Assembly (NCBI GenBank): GCA_002385985.1
Contig: DGEO01000022.1
Location: 47,663-54,783 of the forward strand
Reading direction: 5' to 3'
DNA: 7,121 bases
From: Anaerolineaceae bacterium UBA3924
GTDB taxonomy: Bacteria > Chloroflexota > Anaerolineae > Anaerolineales > Anaerolineaceae
The notes under the pieces are model-generated. The model did not search any database, had not been told where the DNA came from, and worked only from the letters and a program-made list of their open reading frames with translations. Within the stretch, counting starts at the first letter, position 1. Each line of letters begins with the position of its first letter. Positions 1 to 5,973 of the stretch are shown here, piece by piece. The position numbers and the translations under genes are program-made.

Positions 1-1
1 G

Positions 2-1450
2 CTCGAGGATGACGAAACCCTGCTGGTGCAGTCCGGCAAGCCGGTGGTTGTGTTCAAGACTCACCCCGACGCGCCGCGGGTGCTGATTGCCAACTCGAAC
101 CTGGTGCCGCACTGGGCCACCTGGGAGCATTTTGACGAGCTGGCCGCGCGCGGGCTGATCATGTACGGCCAGATGACCGCCGGCTCCTGGATTTACATCG
201 GCACCCAGGGGATTCTGCAGGGCACTTATGAAACCCTGGCCTCGCTGGCCCGGCAGAAGGGCTGGCCCTCGCTGCGCGGCAAGTTCGTGCTCACCGCCGG
301 CCTGGGCGGCATGGGCGGCGCCCAGCCTCTGGCGATCACTATGAACGAGGGCGTGGGCCTGATTGTGGAAGTGGACCCCGCCCGCGCACGCCGCCGCCAT
401 GAGATCGGCTACGTCGACATGGTGGTGGACACGCTGGAAGAGGCCATGACCCTGGTGGAGGAGGCCCGCGATTCCGGCACGCCGCGATCCATCGGGTTGA
501 TCGGCAACGCCGCCGAGATCTACAGCGAGCTGGCCATCCGCGGGGTCACCCCGGATGTGGTTACCGACCAGACCCCGGCCCACGACGCGCTGATGTACGT
601 TCCTGCCGGTATGGATGTGCAGCAGGCCGCCGAGCTGCGCTCCGCGGACCCGGCCGAATATTCCCGCCGGTCGCACGAATCCATGGCCCGGCACGTGCAG
701 GCCATGCTGGAGTTCCAGAAGCGCGGCGCCAAGGTGTTCGACTACGGCAACAACATCCGCCAGCGCGCTTACGACTACGGCGTGACCAACGCCTTTGACT
801 TCCCCGGTTTTGTCCCGGCCTACATCCGGCCACTGTTCTGCGAGGGGAAAGGCCCGTTCCGCTGGGTGGCCCTCTCCGGCGATCCGGAAGACATTTACCG
901 CACCGACGAGGCGGTGATGGAGCTCTTCCCCGACGATGAGCCGCTGCACCGCTGGCTGCGCATGGCCCGCGAGAAGGTGCCCTTCCAGGGGCTGCCCTCG
1001 CGCATTTGCTGGCTGGGGTACGGCGAGCGGGCGCAGGCCGGCCTGAAGTTCAACGAGCTGGTGGCGAAGGGCATCGTCAAGGCCCCCATCGTGATCGGCC
1101 GCGATCATCTGGACGCCGGCTCGGTGGCTTCGCCCAACCGCGAGACCGAGGGCATGCGCGACGGCACCGACGCCGTCTCTGACTGGCCCATCCTCAACGC
1201 GCTGATCAACGCCGTGGGCGGGGCCACCTGGGTCTCCTTCCACCACGGCGGCGGGGTGGGCATGGGCTACAGCCAGCACGCCGGCATGGTCATCGTTGCG
1301 GACGGGACCGAAGCCGCCGCCCGCCGCCTGGAGCGGGTGCTGACCACCGACCCGGGCATGGGCGTGGTGCGTCACGCCGACGCCGGCTACCCCGAGGCGC
1401 TCGAGGCCCGGCGGCGCCACGGCATCCGCATGCCGATGATCCGCGACTGA
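2..1450 (+). CDS. hutU: Urocanate hydratase (urocanase), N-terminus cut by window edge
   Basis: Urocanase converts urocanate to 4-imidazolone-5-propionate, the second step of histidine degradation, in the cytoplasm, using tightly bound NAD+ as an electrophile. The frame is open from base 2 (it begins LEDDETLLVQSGKP, a typical internal urocanase stretch), so the GTG at 26 is not the real start. 482 residues are visible; the family is usually about 550, so roughly 70 are missing. Family signatures, numbered from the first visible codon: the glycine-rich NAD-binding loop GLGGMGG (about 100-106), TDQTPAHD (188-195), YIRPLFCEGKGPFRW with the conserved active-site cysteine (about 280, codon 839-841), GRDHLDAGS, and the C-terminal HHGGGVGMGYSQHAGM followed by RHADAGY. 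No key residue is missing. No other hut gene lies downstream, so any hut operon partners would be upstream. Identification is very secure. Confidence 0.97.
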   Translation, partial: LEDDETLLVQSGKPVVVFKTHPDAPRVLIANSNLVPHWATWEHFDELAARGLIMYGQMTAGSWIYIGTQGILQGTYETLASLARQKGWPSLRGKFVLTAGLGGMGGAQPLAITMNEGVGLIVEVDPARARRRHEIGYVDMVVDTLEEAMTLVEEARDSGTPRSIGLIGNAAEIYSELAIRGVTPDVVTDQTPAHDALMYVPAGMDVQQAAELRSADPAEYSRRSHESMARHVQAMLEFQKRGAKVFDYGNNIRQRAYDYGVTNAFDFPGFVPAYIRPLFCEGKGPFRWVALSGDPEDIYRTDEAVMELFPDDEPLHRWLRMAREKVPFQGLPSRICWLGYGERAQAGLKFNELVAKGIVKAPIVIGRDHLDAGSVASPNRETEGMRDGTDAVSDWPILNALINAVGGATWVSFHHGGGVGMGYSQHAGMVIVADGTEAAARRLERVLTTDPGMGVVRHADAGYPEALEARRRHGIRMPMIRD

Positions 1451-1474
1451 CCCGCGCGATTTATCTAGAATCAA

Positions 1475-1505
1475 AAAAGCTGCCGGATCGTCTCCGGCAG
1501 CTTTT
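1475..1505. terminator. Bidirectional intrinsic terminator between hutU and the LCP gene
   Basis: A perfect 13-bp stem (AAAAGCTGCCGGA / TCCGGCAGCTTTT) encloses a 5-nt loop, TCGTC (1488-1492). The A tract on the left (1473-1478) and T tract on the right (1502-1505) give a U-run on whichever strand is transcribed. It sits 24 nt after the hutU stop and 18 nt beyond the stop of the converging minus-strand gene, so it probably ends both transcripts. Confidence 0.9.
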
Positions 1506-1523
1506 GGTTTACGGGTAAAGGTT

Positions 1524-2957
1524 CTACTGGCCCAGCGGGTTGTTGGCGGCCCAGTCCGATCCGAGCACCAGGACCACGTCCACGCTGGCGTTGGGGTCGT
1601 ACTTGTTGTAGACGCGCACCGTGACATTGCTGGCGGCGAACAGATCCGAGAGGTATTTCGCGGTGTAAGGCTTGCCGTTGTACAGGTAAATGGTGGTCAC
1701 GTCCAGCATCTCGGAGGCGTTGGTCTCCTCGACCACGTTGAGGCCCTGATCGCGCAGGTAGCCGGCGGTCATCCCGGCCAGGCCCTCGGTGTAGGTGCCG
1801 TTCTGCACCGACAGGCGGGCGGCCTCCTGGGTCATCAGCGACTGCAGGTCCTCGCCGTTGTTGGCGGCCACGGCCGGCGCTTCGGAGGCGAAGATTTCGT
1901 CGCGCAGCAGGCGGATCTGGTCGGGCACGGGGAAGAGCACCGACTGGCCGTCCACAAAGCCGATCTCGACCATGTTGGGCGGGCCGATCACGCCGGATTT
2001 GATCTTCTCCCGGTCGATCTGAATGGCCAGCCAGGCCAGCTTGATCACCTGGTCGGGGGTCAGGTTGGTGCGAATGCCCGAGGACAGCTCCTTGTACAGC
2101 GTGGGCGCCCTGGTGACCAGCTTGGGCAGCATGTCGAACTCGAGGATGCGGTCTCGCACGGCCATGATCACCTGCATCTGGCGTTTGGAGCGGGAGAAAT
2201 CGTCCCCTTCGGTGGAGCGGTTGCGGGCGTAGGCCAGGGCCAGGTCACCGGGCAGGGTGTAGATGCCTGGCTCCAGGGGCACCTTCTTGCCCGCGATGGT
2301 CACCAGGGTGATGGGCTCCTGGACTTCGAGCTTCACGCCCTCAATTTCGTCGATGAACCGCTCGAAGGCGGAGAAGTCGATCTGGGCGTAGTAGTTGATG
2401 GGCACGCCGATGACCTCTTCGACCGTCTTGATGGCCAGGGCCGGGCCGCCGCCGGGCAGGTCATAGACCTCGCCCCAGCGGTAGGCGGTGTTGATCTTGT
2501 TGTAGCCAAAGTCGCCGGGGATGTCGACCCACAGATCGCGGGGGATGGAGAGCATGCCGGCGGTCTTGGTGATCGGGTCCATGGTCAGCAGGATCATGGT
2601 GTCCGAGCGGGGGATCTCGCCGGCTTCCCAGTCACGGTAGTCCAGCCCCAGCACCAGCACGGTGACGCGGCTCTTGCCGTCCCAGGGGGTTGGCTCCGGG
2701 CCGGTATTGGACGGCTGCATGGGTTCAAAAAGGCCCGCTTCTCCGGTGGGCAGGGTGGGCGGCCCGTCATTACCGGGGTTGACCACCATGCCGGGCAGGT
2801 CGGTGATCGACCAGCTGGCGACGACGTCGCGCACCAGGATAAAGACGACAGTAAAGGTGGCCAGCAGCAGCACCACGAAGACGGGGATCAGGATGCGTGC
2901 TGTGCGGTCAAGCTTAGAGGTTCGTTTTCTGGCTGCTTGGTAGGGAGAACGGTTCAT
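1524..2957 (-). CDS. LytR-CpsA-Psr (LCP) family envelope protein with C-terminal LytR_C domain
   Basis: LCP proteins transfer undecaprenyl-linked glycopolymers onto peptidoglycan or other envelope acceptors, acting outside the membrane. The 477-residue product has a short basic N-terminus, one membrane segment (about residues 21-43), a Pro/Gly-rich linker (about 55-95) and an LCP domain (about 97-275). The expected charged residues are visible: IPRSDT (R117, D119), SIPRD (R140, D141), YARNR (243-247) and FSRSKRQ (R256, R259), which in the family bind the lipid pyrophosphate and metal. A second domain (about 382-468, RLSVQNGTYTEGLAG to VLVLGSDWA) matches the LytR_C type. ATG 2957 is chosen because the basic N-terminus and TM helix follow directly; the Shine-Dalgarno is poor. 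The gene stands alone, with a terminator on each side. The family is secure; the polymer it handles cannot be read from sequence, and some annotations call such proteins transcriptional regulators, a historical misnomer. Confidence 0.93.
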   Translation of the reverse strand: MNRSPYQAARKRTSKLDRTARILIPVFVVLLLATFTVVFILVRDVVASWSITDLPGMVVNPGNDGPPTLPTGEAGLFEPMQPSNTGPEPTPWDGKSRVTVLVLGLDYRDWEAGEIPRSDTMILLTMDPITKTAGMLSIPRDLWVDIPGDFGYNKINTAYRWGEVYDLPGGGPALAIKTVEEVIGVPINYYAQIDFSAFERFIDEIEGVKLEVQEPITLVTIAGKKVPLEPGIYTLPGDLALAYARNRSTEGDDFSRSKRQMQVIMAVRDRILEFDMLPKLVTRAPTLYKELSSGIRTNLTPDQVIKLAWLAIQIDREKIKSGVIGPPNMVEIGFVDGQSVLFPVPDQIRLLRDEIFASEAPAVAANNGEDLQSLMTQEAARLSVQNGTYTEGLAGMTAGYLRDQGLNVVEETNASEMLDVTTIYLYNGKPYTAKYLSDLFAASNVTVRVYNKYDPNASVDVVLVLGSDWAANNPLGQ

Positions 2958-2975
2958 AGAGGCTCGATTTCTAAG

Positions 2976-3004
2976 AGGATAGGTTAGCTCCCGTAGAGTT
3001 GCAA
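2976..3004 (-). promoter_or_regulatory. Candidate sigma-70-type promoter of the LCP gene
   Basis: Reading the minus strand, TTGCAA (3004-2999) and TATCCT (2981-2976) are separated by exactly 17 nt, and the -10 lies 18 nt before the ATG at 2957. That predicts a very short leader of about a dozen nt. Each hexamer matches consensus at 4 of 6 positions. It lies downstream of the terminator at 3028-3056, as needed for independent expression. Confidence 0.5.
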
Positions 3005-3027
3005 GAATAATTCCAGCTCAACGCAAT

Positions 3028-3056
3028 AAAAAAACGGCGGGCGGGGTCGCCAACCG
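3028..3056 (-). terminator. Intrinsic terminator of the Trm112-like gene
   Basis: On the minus strand CGGT-T-GGCG pairs with CGCC-C-GCCG around the loop ACCC, with one internal mismatch and one G-U pair, followed at once by seven T (3034-3028). The stem begins 1-2 nt after the stop codon of the 3058-3279 gene, so it should end that transcript before the LCP gene. Confidence 0.8.
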
Positions 3057-3057
3057 C

Positions 3058-3279
3058 TCAGGAAATGGGAGGGGGCGGGACGGGCAGGTCTTCGACGCGG
3101 CTCTCGATCCACTTGTCGCCTTCGTCGATCAGCATGACCGGGATGTCGTCCACGATGGGGTATTTGCGGTGACAATCCTGGCAGACCAGCCAGGTGTCGC
3201 GCTCCAGGACCAGCTCGCCGCCAGTGGTGCGGACGCAGGCCGGGCAGCGCAGGATCTCGAGCAGTTCGGGATTAACCAT
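3058..3279 (-). CDS. Trm112/YcaR-like zinc-ribbon small protein
   Basis: This 73-residue protein matches the Trm112 family (bacterial YcaR-like). These small zinc-ribbon proteins include the methyltransferase activator Trm112 of eukaryotes and archaea; the bacterial members are mostly uncharacterised. The sequence opens NPELLEILRCPACV, has a first cysteine pair C12/C15 and a second C33/C36 (LVCQDCHRKYPI), then the family hallmark DDIPVMLIDE (44-53). All four putative zinc ligands are present. Length is near the family norm apart from a tail of about 20 residues ending VPPPPIS. The start is fixed by a strong Shine-Dalgarno, GGAGGAG (3288-3282), shortly before ATG 3279. It is divergent from the transporter at 3470. 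In other bacteria such genes often sit near lipid A, LPS or methyltransferase genes; no such partner is visible here, so its target is unknown. Confidence 0.88.
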   Translation of the reverse strand: MVNPELLEILRCPACVRTTGGELVLERDTWLVCQDCHRKYPIVDDIPVMLIDEGDKWIESRVEDLPVPPPPIS

Positions 3280-3311
3280 ATCTCCTCCGCCAGGGATGGT
3301 GTAGAAATCTT

Positions 3312-3326
3312 GTGGTATTGTACCAC
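3312..3326. promoter_or_regulatory. Inverted repeat overlapping the Trm112-like gene promoter
   Basis: GTGGTA-TTG-TACCAC is a perfect 6-bp inverted repeat with a 3-nt spacer. On the minus strand it contains an extended -10 box, TGG-TACAAT (3325-3317), placing transcription start near 3310 and a leader of about 30 nt carrying the Shine-Dalgarno of the 3279 gene. No good -35 is seen, as is common for extended -10 promoters. The plus strand also reads TGG-TATTGT. The symmetry could mark an operator or be incidental to the promoter. Confidence 0.5.
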
Positions 3327-3432
3327 GTTCATCAACGGTGTATCCGGCCGGCTTGAAGGGATTCCGCCCCTTTCACCGGGGTGTGCGGCGGCACAGTCGG
3401 GCAAACGTATCAGGCCTTCCATCGGGCAGGGA

Positions 3433-3441
3433 TGATACAAT
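3433..3441 (+). promoter_or_regulatory. Extended -10 promoter of the transporter gene
   Basis: TGA-TACAAT matches an extended -10 element (TGN plus a 5-of-6 TATAAT). It predicts a start near 3448 and a leader of about 22 nt before ATG 3470. No recognisable -35 hexamer lies at 16-18 nt. Confidence 0.5.
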
Positions 3442-3469
3442 TCAGCCAGCATTCCCACAAGAGAGACCC

Positions 3470-4693
3470 ATGCTTAGCCGTATCCTTGCCTTCGTCCGCA
3501 GTTATCCGCGCCAGTTCTGGCTGATGGTGATCGGCATGCTGATCAGCACCATCGGCTCGTCGATGATCTGGCCGTTTTTAATGATCTACGTCAGCGAAAA
3601 GCTGCAGCTGCCCATGACCAGCACCGCTTCGCTGATGACGCTGAACTCGCTGGTGGCGCTGGGGGTCTCGCTGGTCGGCGGGCCGGTGGTCGACCGGCTG
3701 GGGCGCAAGTGGGTCATGGCCGTTTCGCTGATCCTGAACGGGGTGGCCTACTTCTTTATGAGCTACGCCACCACGCTGCCGCAGTTTGCCGTGCTGATGG
3801 GCCTGCAGGGGGCGTTCAATCCCCTGTTCCGCACCGCCTCGGACGCGATGATGGCCGACCTGGTCGGCCCGGAGCGCCGCTCGGACGCCTATTCGGTGCT
3901 GCGCACCAGCAACAACGCCGGCATCGCGCTCGGCCCCACCATCGGCGGCTGGGCGGCGATGACCTCGTACAGTCTGGCCTTCTACGGCGCGGCGGTGGGG
4001 CTGGCCACCTACGGGATTCTGATCGCCCTGTTTTTCCGCGAGACGCTGGCGCGGGTAGCGCCGGAAGCGCAGGTAAAGGAGCGCTTCGGCGGGTACGACC
4101 GGGTGTTCAGCGACCGGCACTTCATCCTGTTTGTGGTCGGCACCACCATGGTGACGGTGTGCTCCTCGCTGGTGTGGGTGCTGATGAGCGTGTACGCCAA
4201 GGAAAACTACGGCCTGCCGGAGAACCTCTACGGCCTGATTGCGGCGACCAACGCGGTAATGGTGGTCTCTTTGCAGTACGTGACCACGCAGATCACCAAA
4301 CGCCACCGGCCACTGGCCATGGCGGCACTGGGCGGCGGCATCTACACGCTGGCGGTGGGCAGCGTGGCCCTGGCCACCGGGTTCTGGGGCTTCTGGGGGT
4401 CGATGGTGTTCATGACCATCGGCGAGCTGATCCTGGTGCCGACCGCCACCACCTACGCGGCCAACCTGGCCCCGGCGGACATGCGCGGGCGCTACATGGG
4501 CCTGTACGGCCTGTCCTGGAACATTGCCACGGGGCTGGGGCCGCTGTACGGCGGGGTGCTGAACGACAACCTCGGCCCGCGCTTCATCTGGCTGGGCGGC
4601 TCGGTGATCGGGGCGATGGGGGTGATGCTCTACCTGCTGCTGGGCCGCAGAGGCGCCCGGCGCGAAGACCCGGCCTACGCCGGCCAGGCGTGA
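3470..4693 (+). CDS. Major facilitator superfamily transporter (drug-efflux-like, 12 TM)
   Basis: A 407-residue polytopic inner-membrane protein of the major facilitator superfamily, probably a proton-coupled exporter. Hydrophobic segments repeat along the whole length, consistent with 12 helices in two halves joined by a charged loop around residues 190-220 (FFRETLARVAPEAQVKERF). Motif A between TM2 and TM3 is clear: GGPVVDRLGRK (70-80). A glycine/proline motif in TM5, NAGIALGPTIGG (149-160), resembles motif C of drug:H+ antiporters. The frame is open back to 3338, but the extra 44 residues are polar and Arg-rich and overlap the apparent promoter at 3433-3441, so ATG 3470 (MLSRILAFVRSYPRQF) is preferred; only a weak GAGAG precedes it. 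Substrate cannot be inferred. It converges on the thioesterase gene with 4 nt between stops and no obvious terminator. Confidence 0.92.
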   Translation: MLSRILAFVRSYPRQFWLMVIGMLISTIGSSMIWPFLMIYVSEKLQLPMTSTASLMTLNSLVALGVSLVGGPVVDRLGRKWVMAVSLILNGVAYFFMSYATTLPQFAVLMGLQGAFNPLFRTASDAMMADLVGPERRSDAYSVLRTSNNAGIALGPTIGGWAAMTSYSLAFYGAAVGLATYGILIALFFRETLARVAPEAQVKERFGGYDRVFSDRHFILFVVGTTMVTVCSSLVWVLMSVYAKENYGLPENLYGLIAATNAVMVVSLQYVTTQITKRHRPLAMAALGGGIYTLAVGSVALATGFWGFWGSMVFMTIGELILVPTATTYAANLAPADMRGRYMGLYGLSWNIATGLGPLYGGVLNDNLGPRFIWLGGSVIGAMGVMLYLLLGRRGARREDPAYAGQA

Positions 4694-4697
4694 AGCC

Positions 4698-5120
4698 TCA
4701 GGCGTCCTGCTGCTGGTAGTGCTCGATGCGTTTCCGCCAGTCCTCGGGCACGGGGATGGACTGGTCGAGGCGGTAATCGTAGGCCACCAGCACCACCTCG
4801 GCCGTGGCGGCCACCTCGCCGGTATCCCCGATCTGGATTTCGTTGGCCAGGGTCAGGCTCTTGTTGCCCACCCGCTCCACGCGCACGCCCACGCGAGCGA
4901 CCTGCCCCAGCTTGAGCGGGCGGCGGTAGGCGATGTGGATGTCGGCCACGATCAGCCCCAGGTCCAGGAAGGAGCGGCCGTCGAACAGGCCCAGCTCCAT
5001 CAGGTAGGCCAGACGGGCCTGCTCCAGGTAGGTTAGAAACTTCGCGTTGTTGACATGCCACTGGGCGTCCAGGTCGCCGTAGCGGACGGGAATGGTGTAG
5101 TAGAAGGGGAAATCTGCCAT
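4698..5120 (-). CDS. Hotdog-fold acyl-CoA thioesterase (4HBT family)
   Basis: A 140-residue cytoplasmic single-hotdog enzyme expected to hydrolyse acyl-CoA or a related thioester. The family motif RYGDLDAQWHVNNAKFLTYLEQAR occupies about residues 13-36; D18 aligns with the catalytic aspartate of 4-hydroxybenzoyl-CoA thioesterases, and HVNN (22-25) is the helix-start signature. W21 replaces the glycine usual before HVNN. The core strands DIHIAYRRPLKLGQ and GNKSLTLANEIQ follow as in the family. An upstream in-frame ATG at 5168 would add 16 residues (MHPCGCRAASPVIIAA) with no family counterpart. ATG 5120 (MADFPFYYTIPVRYGD) fits family length, and TATAAT ends exactly 7 nt before it, so the mRNA is probably leaderless. 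Substrate is unknown; YbgC- or FadM-like roles are possible. Confidence 0.9.
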   Translation of the reverse strand: MADFPFYYTIPVRYGDLDAQWHVNNAKFLTYLEQARLAYLMELGLFDGRSFLDLGLIVADIHIAYRRPLKLGQVARVGVRVERVGNKSLTLANEIQIGDTGEVAATAEVVLVAYDYRLDQSIPVPEDWRKRIEHYQQQDA

Positions 5121-5127
5121 GGCGGCA

Positions 5128-5133
5128 ATTATA
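5128..5133 (-). promoter_or_regulatory. TATAAT -10 box of the thioesterase gene (leaderless)
   Basis: The minus strand reads TATAAT (5133-5128), then TGCCGCC, then ATG at 5120. With a usual 6-8 nt spacing, transcription would begin at or within a base or two of the start codon, leaving no room for a Shine-Dalgarno. No clear -35 hexamer is visible in the GC-rich stretch upstream. Confidence 0.65.
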
Positions 5134-5189
5134 ACCGGGGACGCGGCGCGGCAGCCACAGGGGTGCACCGCGGACTGTCACCGGGCAGG

Positions 5190-5204
5190 TGTGATGTTAG
5201 TCAC
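5190..5204. promoter_or_regulatory. CRP/FNR-type palindrome upstream of the Rrf2 gene
   Basis: TGTGA-TGTTAG-TCACT matches the CRP-type consensus TGTGA-N6-TCACA at 9 of 10 specified positions. It abuts the -35-like TTGTAG at 5205; its centre near 5197 lies about 43 nt before a predicted start near 5240, close to the class II activator position. It lies between two divergent genes (ATG 5120 minus, ATG 5292 plus) and could act on either. The regulator is not in the window. Confidence 0.5.
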
Positions 5205-5233
5205 TTGTAGGATAAATAAGAGTGGAATAAACT
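5205..5233 (+). promoter_or_regulatory. Weak candidate promoter of the Rrf2 operon
   Basis: TTGTAG (5205-5210), a 17-nt spacer, and TAAACT (5228-5233). Hexamers match consensus at only 3 and 4 of 6 positions, which would suit an activator-dependent promoter next to the palindrome at 5190-5204. The predicted leader is about 50 nt. Other -10-like strings in this AT-rich stretch (such as TTTAAT at 5264) cannot be excluded. Confidence 0.35.
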
Positions 5234-5234
5234 C
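5220..5234. promoter_or_regulatory. Inverted repeat over the -10 region, possible Rrf2 operator
   Basis: GAGT-GGAATAA-ACTC is a short inverted repeat covering the spacer and -10 of the candidate promoter. Rrf2-family proteins commonly repress their own operons through imperfect AT-rich palindromes here. A second repeat, AAAGG-N11-CCTTT, lies at 5246-5266 in the leader. The arms are only 4-5 bp, so both assignments are tentative. Confidence 0.3.
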
Positions 5235-5291
5235 AATTTACTGGAAAAGGACCATTTTGACCCTTTAATATCCACTAATAAGGAAAAACCT

Positions 5292-5705
5292 ATGCAGATA
5301 ACCCGACAGGCTGACTACGCCCTGCGCGCCATGCTCTATTTGTCCAAAATGGGGCCGAACCAGCGTGCTGCCACCAGCCAGATTGCAGAAGAACAGCGTA
5401 TTCCCCCGTCCTTCCTGGCCAAAATTATCTCGCAGCTTTCCATCGCCGGGCTAATTCACACCTCGCGCGGGGCGCGGGGCGGCGTTTCGCTGGCCCGCCC
5501 GCCGGAAGAGATCTCCATCCTCGAGGTGGTGGAAGCGATCGACGGCCCCCTGGCACTGAACGAGTGCACCCTGAGCGCTTCGGGCTGCTTGTTTGGCGAG
5601 GAATGCCCGCTGCGCAGCCTGTGGTGCGACACCCAGGAGGAGCTGGTTCAGCGGCTGGCCTCGACCTCTTTCGGCCAGTTCATCAGCCAGGCCAGCGCTG
5701 CGTAG
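5292..5705 (+). CDS. Rrf2-family transcriptional regulator with cysteine cluster
   Basis: A 137-residue DNA-binding protein of the Rrf2 family (IscR, NsrR, RsrR, CymR relatives). It begins with the family hallmark MQITRQADYALRAMLYL, then a winged helix-turn-helix (about 26-68: TSQIAEEQRIPPSFLAKIISQL, wing SRGARGGVSLARP), then the ISILEVVEAIDGPL dimer helix. Cysteines lie at 92, 99, 105 and 112. The first three (C-X6-C-X5-C) fall where IscR and NsrR bind an Fe-S cluster, and D8 corresponds to the aspartate ligand reported for Streptomyces NsrR, so Fe-S-based sensing of NO, redox or iron-sulfur status is plausible but inferred. The fourth cysteine follows a conserved-looking SLW. A Shine-Dalgarno AAGGA (5280-5284) 7 nt before the ATG fixes the start. 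It is followed 8 nt later by an unknown small gene, probably co-transcribed. Confidence 0.93.
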   Translation: MQITRQADYALRAMLYLSKMGPNQRAATSQIAEEQRIPPSFLAKIISQLSIAGLIHTSRGARGGVSLARPPEEISILEVVEAIDGPLALNECTLSASGCLFGEECPLRSLWCDTQEELVQRLASTSFGQFISQASAA

Positions 5706-5713
5706 ATTCTCAT

Positions 5714-5962
5714 ATGAAGCCCGCTGGAATGCCTGTTGCCAGGGGGTATGTGCTCGTCCTCCAGGATGGCCAGGTGGTCATCGACTGGGGTGAAGGGCGC
5801 TATCAGGAGATCGTGCGCGGCGAGTTTCTCACCCTGCCGGAGAGCGAGATCAGCCACGTGGCGCAGGACACCGAGCTGGAGTATCTGAAGACCCTGGGCC
5901 AGATTCTCTCCTTCGACCGCAGCCACGTCTATTTCCCGCCTCTGCCTGAGCAGCACCGATAG
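5714..5962 (+). CDS. Small acidic protein of unknown function, downstream of the Rrf2 gene
   Basis: I do not recognise this 82-residue protein. The frame is open further back inside the Rrf2 gene, but ATG 5714, 8 nt after the Rrf2 stop, gives a sensible product. From there: a short variable start, a likely beta-rich segment (GYVLVLQDGQVVIDWGEGR, 11-29), an acidic middle (LPESEISHVAQDTELEYLK, 41-59) and a C-terminus ending SHVYFPPLPEQHR. It has no cysteine, signal peptide or membrane segment, so it is probably cytosolic. No clear Shine-Dalgarno precedes it, so translation may be coupled to the Rrf2 gene. ATG 5729 is an alternative start. Spacing and strand suggest an operon with the regulator, making it either a target or partner of that circuit. 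Moderately confident that it is a real gene, given its fit between the Rrf2 stop and the hairpin at 5974-6014. Confidence 0.72.
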   Translation: MKPAGMPVARGYVLVLQDGQVVIDWGEGRYQEIVRGEFLTLPESEISHVAQDTELEYLKTLGQILSFDRSHVYFPPLPEQHR

Positions 5963-5973
5963 CCGGGGCTGAG

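Noticed and set aside
26..28. GTG as the start of urocanase
   Set aside because: The frame is open to base 2 and the upstream codons encode LEDDETLL, part of the conserved urocanase sequence, so the gene is cut by the window edge.
3356..3383. Short GC-rich inverted repeats (AAGGG/CCCTT, CACC/GGTG) upstream of the transporter
   Set aside because: Arms of 4-5 bp in GC-rich DNA are expected by chance, and no riboswitch or attenuator architecture is recognisable.
3338..3469. N-terminal extension of the transporter from the ATG at 3338
   Set aside because: The 44 extra residues are polar and Arg-rich, unlike family N-termini, and span a likely extended -10 promoter.
3578..4306. A 242-codon open frame on the minus strand inside the transporter gene
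   Set aside because: It is His/Arg/Gln-rich, lacks any family motif and lies antisense to a clear membrane protein; typical of GC-rich antisense shadows.
3709..4719. A 336-codon plus-strand frame overlapping the transporter
   Set aside because: Gly/Arg/His-rich product with no hydrophobic pattern; it is an out-of-frame reading of the transporter, whose motif A and TM pattern are in the other frame.
4675..5181. A 168-codon minus-strand frame overlapping the thioesterase gene
   Set aside because: Arg/Pro/Gly-rich reading in another frame; the hotdog motif lies in the 4698-5120 frame.
5564..5713. Longer start for the small unknown protein, inside the Rrf2 gene
   Set aside because: The extra residues are an Arg/Pro/Gly-rich out-of-frame reading of Rrf2; ATG 5714 just past the Rrf2 stop is more natural.
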